DNA of 64,000 nucleotides from Streptomyces sp. TLI_171 (GTDB lineage: Bacteria > Actinomycetota > Actinomycetes > Streptomycetales > Streptomycetaceae). A program made the translations under genes and the position numbers. Where the stretch lies: assembly GCF_003610255.1 (NCBI RefSeq), contig NZ_RAPS01000001.1, positions 7,281,001 to 7,345,000 of the forward strand. The letters run 5' to 3'. Position 1 is the stretch's first letter. Each line of letters begins with the position of its first letter. This document shows positions 32,290-38,968 of this stretch, piece after piece. The notes under the pieces were generated by a model that was given only the letters and a program-made list of their open reading frames with translations, had not been told where the DNA came from and did no database searches.

Positions 32290-34512
32290 TCACCGCACCG
32301 CTCCGGCGTCCACCGCGTCCACCGCCGCGCCCGCCCCGCCCCGGACCGGGGTGGCAGTGCCGATCCCGGCCGAGGCCCGGCGCCAGGCGGACTCGCGCAG
32401 CAGCCGCAGCCCGTTCAGCCCGACCAGCACCGTGGAGCCCTCGTGGCCGAGCACGCCGAGCGGAAGCGGCAGGGTGGCGACCAGGTCCCAGGTGGCGAGC
32501 GCGGCGATGAACGTCGCGGCGAGCACCAGGTTCTGCACCACCAGGCGGCGGGCCCGGCGGGAGAGCGCCACCACGGCGGGCACGGCGGACAGTTCGTCGC
32601 GGACGACCACCGCGTCGGCGGTCTCCAGGGCCAGGTCGGAGCCGGCCCGGCCCATCGCCACGCCGGTGTGCGCCGCGGCCAGCGCGGGCGCGTCGTTCAC
32701 GCCGTCGCCGACCATCAGCACCGGCCGCCCGGACGCCTCCAACTCCCGCACGGCGGCCACCTTGTGCTGCGGCAGCAACCCGGCCCGGACATCGGTGATC
32801 CCGACCTCGCCGGCCACCCGGCCGGCGGCCCGCGGGTTGTCTCCGGTGAGCAGCACCGGCCCGGCACCGGTCAGTTCGCGCATCGCCGCGACGGTGGCAG
32901 CGGCGTCCGGCCGCAGCCGGTCGGCCAGCCCGAGCACGCCGACCGGGATCCCGTCGAGCGCCACCACCACGGCGGTGTGGCCGCTGCGCTCCAACTCGGC
33001 GGCCGCCGCGTGTGCCTTCACCCCAGCGTCGGTCGCGGCGGGTGCCACTGCGTCTGCGTCGGTCTGGGTGTGTGCCGTCGCCTCGGCGTCCGTCCTCGCG
33101 TCCGCGTCCGCGTGCGCTTCCGCGGCCGCGTTGATGTCGGCGTCTGCGCCCGCCGGCGCCTTCGTCCCCGCGTCTGCCTCGCCTGCGGCCCCCGCCCTCG
33201 TCTCCGCCGGGGCGGCCGGCGTGCCGGCGGGGGAGGTGACCGTGACGGTGCGACCGGCGACGGTGGCGCGGACGCCGATGCCCGGGGTGGCGGTGAAGGC
33301 GGTGGCGGGGGAGAGCGGCAGGGCGCGCTCGCGGGCGGCGCGCAGCACGGCCCGGGCCAGCGGGTGCTCGCTGGGGCGTTCCGCGGCGGCGGCCAGCGCC
33401 AGCAGCCGATCCTCGGTCAGGCCGGAGCCGGGCAGCGGGCGGACGGCGGTCAGCCGCGGGGTGCCCTCGGTGAGGGTGCCGGTCTTGTCGAGGGCCACTG
33501 CGGCGGTGCGGCCCAGCCGCTCCAGCGCGGCCGCGGACTTCACCAGCACGCCGTGTCGCCCGGCATTGGCGATCGCGGACAGCAGCGGCGGCATGGTGGC
33601 CAGCACCACCGCGCACGGCGAGGCCACGATCATGAAGGTCATGGCGCGCAGCAGTGCGTCGGTGACGGCGGAGCCGAAGGCCAGCGGGACGGCGAACACG
33701 GCGAGGGTGGCGGCGACCATGGCGAGCGAGTACCGCTGCTCGACCTTCTCGATGAACAGCTGGGTGGGGGCCTTGGTCCCGGAGGCTTCCTCGACCATCG
33801 CCACGATCCGGGCGATCACCGAACCGGCGGCGTCCCGCTCGACCCGGACGCGCAGCGCGCCGGTCCCGTTCAGGGTGCCGGCGAACACCTCGTCCCCGGG
33901 GTTCTTCGCGGCGGGCAGCGGCTCCCCGGTGATCGAGGCCTGGTCGACCTCGCTCGCCCCGTCGAGTACCCGCCCGTCCGCGCCGATCCGTTCGCCGGGC
34001 CGTACCAGGACGGTGTCGCCGACCGTCAACTCCTCGACCGGGACGGTTCGTTCGACGCCGTCGGGGAGCAGCCGGGTGGCGGTGGCGGGTGCCAGGTCGA
34101 GCAGGCCGCGGACCGAGTCGGCGGTGCGGGCGGTGGCGAGTGCCTCCAACGCGCCGGAGACGGCGAAGATGACGATCAGCAGCGCGCCGTCGGTCGCCTG
34201 GCCGACGACGGCGGCGCCGAGTGCGGCGACCACCATCAGCAGGTCCACGTCCAGGGTCTTCTCGCACAGCGCGCGCAGCCCGGCCCAGCCGGGCTCCCAG
34301 CCGCCGGCCGCGTAGGTGCCCGCGTACAGCGGGCCCCACAGCCAGGCCGGGGCGCCCGTCAGCTGCAGCGGCAGGGCGAGGGCGAACAGCAGCAGCGCGG
34401 CGGCGGCCCAGCGGGCCTCGGGGAGCGCGAACAGCCGGGTGCGGCGGCGCGGTGCGGCGGCGCGGCGCGGGGTGCTCGGCGGCGCGGGCCGCTCGATCAG
34501 GGTGGAGGACAT
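32290..34512 (-). CDS. P1B-4-type metal-exporting ATPase (CtpJ/NmtA-like)
   Basis: Pumps Co2+, Ni2+ or Fe2+ out of the cell. The 740-residue P-type ATPase has TGE (195-197), the metal motif SPC (298-300), phosphorylation site DKTGT (342-346), HP dipeptide (383-384), GDGVNDAPAL, and HEGST in the last membrane region. SPC plus HEG[GS]T is the P1B-4 signature. There is no N-terminal metal-binding CXXC domain, as in that subgroup. The nucleotide-binding domain carries a roughly 75-residue Ala/Asp/Thr/Glu insertion (about 429-503). The divergent nmtR gene and the operator between them indicate derepression by nickel or cobalt, as for M. tuberculosis nmtA. Confidence 0.9.
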   Translation of the reverse strand: MSSTLIERPAPPSTPRRAAAPRRRTRLFALPEARWAAAALLLFALALPLQLTGAPAWLWGPLYAGTYAAGGWEPGWAGLRALCEKTLDVDLLMVVAALGAAVVGQATDGALLIVIFAVSGALEALATARTADSVRGLLDLAPATATRLLPDGVERTVPVEELTVGDTVLVRPGERIGADGRVLDGASEVDQASITGEPLPAAKNPGDEVFAGTLNGTGALRVRVERDAAGSVIARIVAMVEEASGTKAPTQLFIEKVEQRYSLAMVAATLAVFAVPLAFGSAVTDALLRAMTFMIVASPCAVVLATMPPLLSAIANAGRHGVLVKSAAALERLGRTAAVALDKTGTLTEGTPRLTAVRPLPGSGLTEDRLLALAAAAERPSEHPLARAVLRAARERALPLSPATAFTATPGIGVRATVAGRTVTVTSPAGTPAAPAETRAGAAGEADAGTKAPAGADADINAAAEAHADADARTDAEATAHTQTDADAVAPAATDAGVKAHAAAAELERSGHTAVVVALDGIPVGVLGLADRLRPDAAATVAAMRELTGAGPVLLTGDNPRAAGRVAGEVGITDVRAGLLPQHKVAAVRELEASGRPVLMVGDGVNDAPALAAAHTGVAMGRAGSDLALETADAVVVRDELSAVPAVVALSRRARRLVVQNLVLAATFIAALATWDLVATLPLPLGVLGHEGSTVLVGLNGLRLLRESAWRRASAGIGTATPVRGGAGAAVDAVDAGAVR

Positions 34513-34595
34513 GGCGAATCGACCCCTACGGGCGGTCGGGCGGAACGGGACTGGGCGCGGCGGACGGGCCGACCGAACCCACCATACATGAACAT

Positions 34596-34611
34596 ATGAA
34601 GGCTCATTCAT
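34596..34611. promoter_or_regulatory. Candidate NmtR operator
   Basis: Arms ATGAA and TTCAT with a six-base spacer, in an AT-rich pocket (34580-34620) between the divergent ATPase and nmtR genes. This layout is typical of ArsR/SmtB sites. Confidence 0.55.
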
Positions 34612-34621
34612 GCATGGGTTG

Positions 34622-34627
34622 TAGGAT
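34622..34627 (+). promoter_or_regulatory. -10 box of leaderless nmtR promoter
   Basis: TAGGAT, seven bases before the ATG at 34635. Confidence 0.55.
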
Positions 34628-34634
34628 GGTCGGC

Positions 34635-35030
34635 ATGGGTCATGGAGCCGTCACCGCCGCGAACGCCGTCCCGCGCACCCCGCTGGACGCGGACAGCGCC
34701 GCCCGGATCGCCACCACGCTCCAGGCCCTCGCCACGCCCTCCCGGCTGCTGATCCTCTCCCGGCTGCGCGAAGGCCCCTGCGCCGCCACCGAACTCGCCC
34801 ACGCCGTCGGCCTGGAGCAGTCCGCCTGCTCGCACCAGCTGCGCCTGCTGCGCAACCTCGGCCTGGTGGTGGGCCGCCGCAACGGCCGCTCCGTGGTCTA
34901 CGAGCTGTACGACAACCACGTGGCGGGCCTGCTCGACCAGGCCGTCTACCACATCGAGCACCTGCGCCTGGGCCTCAGCGACGCCGCCGAGCCCGACGAC
35001 CACGAGCTGTCGGACCCGGCGGAGGGCTGA
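34635..35030 (+). CDS. nmtR: Nickel/cobalt-sensing ArsR-family repressor
   Basis: A 131-residue repressor almost collinear with M. tuberculosis NmtR. The N terminus MGHG is the NmtR metal-binding start (Gly2 amine, His3), which also proves the start codon. The DNA-binding helix contains ATPSRLLILSRLREGP and GLEQSACSHQLRLLRNLGLV. The alpha5 metal site is conserved as Asp93-x-His95 and His106-x-x-His109 (YDNHVAGLL, VYHIEHLRLG); the next His of the mycobacterial protein (HLHLG) is Arg here. It binds Ni2+ or Co2+ and releases the operator, switching on the divergent P1B-4 ATPase. Family function is known; its role here is inferred. Confidence 0.92.
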   Translation: MGHGAVTAANAVPRTPLDADSAARIATTLQALATPSRLLILSRLREGPCAATELAHAVGLEQSACSHQLRLLRNLGLVVGRRNGRSVVYELYDNHVAGLLDQAVYHIEHLRLGLSDAAEPDDHELSDPAEG

Positions 35031-35043
35031 CCGCGGGAGCGGC

Positions 35044-36840
35044 TCAGAACCAGTCGGGGTCGGTGTCGGCGGCCGTCCGGTCCAGGCTGTCCAGCAGATC
35101 GAACTGCGGCCCGGTGCGCGGGAGTTCCACCCGGAAGAAGTAGCGGGCGGCCTGCCGCTTGCCCAGCTCGAACGGGGTCTCGCCGGGCCCCAGCGCCAGG
35201 TACTGCTCCAGCCAGATCCAGGCCAGCACCACATGGCCGACCGCCTCCAGGTAGACGGCCGCGTTCGGCAGCGCCGCCTCCGGGTCGGCGCCCGCCCACA
35301 GGGCGCCGGTGGTGCGCCCGATCCGGCCCGCCGCGGCGTCCAGCGCCGCCGCGAACCCGGCGGCCTCGCCGCCCAGTTCGCGGGCCCGGGCGGAGGTCGC
35401 GGCGAACTCGCCGAGCAGCGCCCGCAGCCCCGCCCCGCCGTCCTGGACCACCTTGCGGCCCAGCAGGTCCAGGGCCTGGATGCCGTGGGTGCCCTCGTGG
35501 ATCGCGTTCAGCCGGTTGTCCCGGTAGAACTGCTCCACCGGATAGTCCCGGGTGTAGCCGTACCCGCCGTGCACCTGGATCGCCAGATCGTTCGCCGCCA
35601 GGCACCACTGCGACGGCCAGCTCTTGGCGACCGGAGTCAACACCTCCAGCAGCCGCCCCGCCGCCTCCCGCGCGGCCGGCTCCGGCGCGGTGCGCTGCTC
35701 GTCGATCAGTCGGCTGCAGTACAGGCTGAGCGCCAACGCGCCCTCCACGTACGACTTCTGGGCCAGCAGCATGCGCCGCACGTCCGGGTGCTCGACGATC
35801 GGCACCTGCGGCGCGGACGCGTCCCGGCCGGTCGGCGGACGGCCCTGCGGGCGGGAACGCGCGTACTCCACGGCGTGCAGGTAGCCGGTGTAGCCGAGTG
35901 CCGTCGCGCCCAGCCCGACACCCGTCCGGGCCTCGTTCATCATGTGGAACATGCAGGCCAGGCCGCGGTGCAGCTCGCCCACCAACTCGCCGACCGCGCC
36001 CGGCTCGCCGCCCGGCAGGTGCCGGCCCTCGCCGAAGTTCAGGACGGTGTTGACCGTCCCCCGGTACCCCATCTTGTGGTTCAGCCCGGCCAGCACCACG
36101 TCGTTCCGCTCGCCGAGCGAACCGTCCGCCCCTACCAGGTACTTGGGCACCGCGAACAGCGACAGGCCCTTCACCCCCGCCGGGGCGCCCGGCGTGCGCG
36201 CCAGCACCAGGTGCACGATGTTCTCGCTCAACTCGTGGTCGCCGCCCGAGATCCACATCTTGGTGCCGAACAGCCGGTACCTGCCGTCCGGCTGCGGCTC
36301 GGCCCGGGTCCGGACGTCCGCCAGCGAGGAGCCCGCCTGCGGCTCCGACAGGCACATGGTGCCGAAGAACCGGCCCGCCGCCAGCGGCCGGACCAGCCGC
36401 TCCCGCTGCTCCGGAGTGCCGTACACCGACAGCAGGTTGGCGTTCGCCACGGTCAGGAACGGGTACGCGGCGGTGCCCACGTTCGCGGCGTGGAACCAGG
36501 CCATGCAGGCGTTCGCCACCAGCGTGGGCAGCTGCTGGCCGCCCAGGTCGTGGTCCATCGCGGCGGACATCAGCCCGGAGGCGGCGAACACCTCCAGCGC
36601 CGCCTTCACCTCCGGCACCAGGTGCACCCGCTCGCCGTCGAAGCGCGGCTCCTCCAGGTCGCCGCGCCGGTTGTGCGGGGCGAAGTGCCGCTCCGCGATC
36701 TCCTCGGCGAGGTCCAGCACCGCGTCGAAGGTCTCCCGGTCGTGCTCGGCGAACCGCTCCCGGGCGGTCAGCGCCCCCGCGTCCAGCCAGTCGTACAGCA
36801 GGAAGTCCAGGTCACGGCGGGACAGCAGCAGCGAGGTCAT
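35044..36840 (-). CDS. Acyl-CoA dehydrogenase, DmdC/long type
   Basis: FAD-dependent acyl-CoA dehydrogenase of 598 residues, longer than the 380-residue common type. It contains the family motifs MCLSEPQAGSSLADV (FAD/substrate), KMWISGGDHEL, GLNHKMGYRGTVN, QVHGGYGYTRDYPVEQFYRD, and the catalytic glutamate in NAIHEGTHGIQALDLLGRK. The C-terminal extension (about 470 to end) is typical of the AcdA/DmdC group. DmdC acts on methylmercaptopropionyl-CoA, but other members degrade fatty acids, so the substrate is open. The ATG at 36840 is used, with a TAGGAT -10 box about 36 bases upstream. Confidence 0.9.
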   Translation of the reverse strand: MTSLLLSRRDLDFLLYDWLDAGALTARERFAEHDRETFDAVLDLAEEIAERHFAPHNRRGDLEEPRFDGERVHLVPEVKAALEVFAASGLMSAAMDHDLGGQQLPTLVANACMAWFHAANVGTAAYPFLTVANANLLSVYGTPEQRERLVRPLAAGRFFGTMCLSEPQAGSSLADVRTRAEPQPDGRYRLFGTKMWISGGDHELSENIVHLVLARTPGAPAGVKGLSLFAVPKYLVGADGSLGERNDVVLAGLNHKMGYRGTVNTVLNFGEGRHLPGGEPGAVGELVGELHRGLACMFHMMNEARTGVGLGATALGYTGYLHAVEYARSRPQGRPPTGRDASAPQVPIVEHPDVRRMLLAQKSYVEGALALSLYCSRLIDEQRTAPEPAAREAAGRLLEVLTPVAKSWPSQWCLAANDLAIQVHGGYGYTRDYPVEQFYRDNRLNAIHEGTHGIQALDLLGRKVVQDGGAGLRALLGEFAATSARARELGGEAAGFAAALDAAAGRIGRTTGALWAGADPEAALPNAAVYLEAVGHVVLAWIWLEQYLALGPGETPFELGKRQAARYFFRVELPRTGPQFDLLDSLDRTAADTDPDWF

Positions 36841-36875
36841 GGGCACACACCGTTCGAACGAGGGCTCGGGCGGTG

Positions 36876-36881
36876 ATCCTA
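36876..36881 (-). promoter_or_regulatory. -10 box for acyl-CoA dehydrogenase gene
   Basis: TAGGAT on the minus strand, overlapping the stop codon (TAG) of the VOC gene and leaving a leader of about 29 bases. Confidence 0.4.
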
Positions 36882-37277
36882 AACGGTTCCCGGTCCGACC
36901 GGGCTGATCCGGGCGTGCAGCAGGCAGAACACGTTGCCCTCCGGGTCCTGCAGCACGTGCCAGTTCTCCTCGCCGGTCTGCCCGACGTCGGCCGGGCGCG
37001 CACCGAGCGCCAGCAGCCGCTCCAGCTCGGCGTCCTGGTCCCGGTCGGTGGGGTTGACGTCCAGGTGCAGCGGCAGCTTCGCCGGGCGCGGATCGCTGCT
37101 CGGGCTGAGGATCAGCGTCGGCTGCGGGCCGCCGAAACCGGTGCCGGGCGGACCGAGTTCGATGCCGCCGTCCGGCTCCCGCCCGACCTCCACGTAGCCG
37201 AGCACCCCGGCCCAGAACACCGCCAGCCGTTCCGGATCCACGCAGTCCAGGACCAACTCACTGATACGGCACGCCAT
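36879..37277 (-). CDS. VOC-family (glyoxalase-like) protein
   Basis: A 132-residue single-module vicinal oxygen chelate protein: SELVLDCVDPERLAVFWAGVLGY at the start and HVLQDPEGNVFCLL at the end, with LHLDVNPTD in between. The His and Glu positions of metal-binding members are only partly present, so enzyme or binding activity is unknown. It is upstream of and on the same strand as the acyl-CoA dehydrogenase. Confidence 0.82.
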   Translation of the reverse strand: MACRISELVLDCVDPERLAVFWAGVLGYVEVGREPDGGIELGPPGTGFGGPQPTLILSPSSDPRPAKLPLHLDVNPTDRDQDAELERLLALGARPADVGQTGEENWHVLQDPEGNVFCLLHARISPVGPGTV

Positions 37278-37384
37278 GCCGCGCAGCCTACCCGCCCCAC
37301 CCCGGGATCCCCCGCCGCCACGGCCGGAGCCGAGCGCTACGCTGCGCGGAGCCGGTGCGTCGCCGGGGTCGGGGGGAGACGGGC

Positions 37385-37951
37385 ATGGGGGAACTGACGG
37401 GCAGTCGTCGGACGCACTTCGGGCTGGCCTGGGCGCTCTGCGCGGCCAATCTGCTGTGCCTGGCCGCGACGCTGCCGCCGCTGCGGCTGGTCGCCCCGGT
37501 GTGGCTGTGGGCGGCCCTGGTCGGGCTGACCGCGGTGGTGTTCGTGACGGCGCTGGTGCGCGGGGTCCGGGCCCCGCTGCTGCGGCGGGGGAGCGGGTGG
37601 GACCTGCTCCGGTACGTGCTGCTGCTGCCGCGCGGCCTGCTGGCGGGCTACCTGGTCGCGGTGTGCCTGATCGGCATCGGGACGGCGAGCGGCAGCGGTG
37701 CGGACGACGCCCGGAAGGACGGCTCCGGCTACTACCACCTGGTGCGGGACAACAGCGTCAGCTCCACCCGCTACCTGCGGGTGGAGCTCGGCCGGGACGA
37801 GTACGACCGGATGCGCGGCGCCCAGGTGCGGATCTTCACCGGCGGCGCGGCCCTGTTCTGCACCCTCGGCAGCTTCCTGGTGCTGGTCTCGGCGACCACC
37901 GCCGCGCCCCGCCCCCGCCCGGCGAAGGGCCGTCGCACAGCCGCCGGCTGA
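37385..37951 (+). CDS. Four-helix membrane protein of unknown function
   Basis: A 188-residue protein. Membrane segments are GLAWALCAANLLCLAA, LWAALVGLTAVVFVTALV, LLLPRGLLAGYLVAVCLIGIG and, near the C terminus, ALFCTLGSFLVLVSA. Between the third and fourth is a polar domain of about 60 residues. The ATG at 37385 has GGGGGGAG seven bases upstream. A -10-like TACGCT lies at 37338-37343, which gives a leader of about 35 bases. No family recognised. Confidence 0.7.
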   Translation: MGELTGSRRTHFGLAWALCAANLLCLAATLPPLRLVAPVWLWAALVGLTAVVFVTALVRGVRAPLLRRGSGWDLLRYVLLLPRGLLAGYLVAVCLIGIGTASGSGADDARKDGSGYYHLVRDNSVSSTRYLRVELGRDEYDRMRGAQVRIFTGGAALFCTLGSFLVLVSATTAAPRPRPAKGRRTAAG

Positions 37952-38011
37952 CGACCCGTCGGGCCCGCCGCGACCGGGTGTACGTCGGCACCGGTGCGCC
38001 CTGGCGCTCCG

Positions 38012-38770
38012 TCAGCCCAGCCGGGGCCAGGCGAGCAGCTGCTCCAGGACGGCCGGATCGCCGCCCGCGAGCAGGCCCGCCGCCGGACGGCGGCGGTGCA
38101 GGGCGAGCAGCAGGTCGCTGGCGGGGCCGGCGAGTTCGAGGGTGGCCGCACGCCGATCCGTACCGTCCGCCGGTTGCCGGAGGCCGTCCGCCGTCAGTTC
38201 GACCAGCCAGGCCGGGCCCTCCGTGGTGCGCAGGCCGACCACGGCGGGCGGGTGCGGCCACGGTCCGGCGGTGCCCCAGGACACGGCGAGGAACTCGTCC
38301 AGGCCGTCGAGCGCGACAGCCTCCGGCACCGGGCGGGGAGTTCCGGCGGCGAGCTCGGCGTCGTGCGCGTGCACGGCGGCCTCCTGCACCTGGTGGCGGG
38401 CGACCGCGCCGGCGGTGGACGGCCGGCCGGAGCCCTGCCACCACGTCCAGCAGGCGGCGTCCGGACCGGCCTCGTCGAGCGCCTTCAGCAGCGCGGCGGT
38501 GACCTCCTCGGACCGCTCCAGGGCCGCGGCCGGCGGGAGTTCGCCGTTCGGCTCCGGCGGGACGGGCGTGAACGCCTCGCCCGCGGTGACCGCCGCCGTC
38601 CAGAAGCGGTGCACGGTGGTGAGGTGGTCGAGCAGGTCGGGCAGCGTCCAGTCGGGGCAGCTGGGGATGCGGGCGTGCGGGTCGGGCGCGGTGGCGAGGG
38701 TGCTGCGCAGCGTCGCGGAGCGGTCGTCGATCAGGCGCAGCAGGTCCGGGAAGGCGGGGGTCGAAGCCAT
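38012..38770 (-). CDS. Maleylpyruvate isomerase-family (mycothiol/DinB-like) protein
   Basis: A 252-residue MDMPI-type protein: an N-terminal DinB-like four-helix bundle with IPSCPDWTLPDLLDHLTTVHRFWTAAV, and the metal histidines in DHLTTVHRF and RHQVQEAAVHAHDAE (two His and one Glu/His typical of the zinc site). The C-terminal SCP-like domain (AATLELAGPASDLLLALHRRR) is standard. Family members use mycothiol as cofactor or transferase acceptor; the reaction here is unknown. Confidence 0.85.
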   Translation of the reverse strand: MASTPAFPDLLRLIDDRSATLRSTLATAPDPHARIPSCPDWTLPDLLDHLTTVHRFWTAAVTAGEAFTPVPPEPNGELPPAAALERSEEVTAALLKALDEAGPDAACWTWWQGSGRPSTAGAVARHQVQEAAVHAHDAELAAGTPRPVPEAVALDGLDEFLAVSWGTAGPWPHPPAVVGLRTTEGPAWLVELTADGLRQPADGTDRRAATLELAGPASDLLLALHRRRPAAGLLAGGDPAVLEQLLAWPRLG

Positions 38771-38862
38771 TCGGCCTGCCTATCACGCGAACCGGGCAAT
38801 TGCCGTCAATGCCGCGCCGGGTGCGACCTCGGGCCACCCGCGAGTGGGTCCGGGAACGCCGC

Positions 38863-38895
38863 GGTCCCGCCCGGTCGTGCGGACCGGGCGGGACC
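38863..38895 (-). terminator. Strong terminator hairpin after the glucanase gene
   Basis: A perfect 14-bp stem (38863-38876 with 38882-38895), loop GTGCG, 70 bases past the stop of the gene at 38969. There is no clear U-tract, as is usual in streptomycetes. Confidence 0.65.
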
Positions 38896-38968
38896 GGGGG
38901 CCGGTGCCCGGGGCAGCGAGGAGAGGTGGTCTCGGAGCCCCGGGCGGTCCGGCGTCGGGAGGCGTGGA

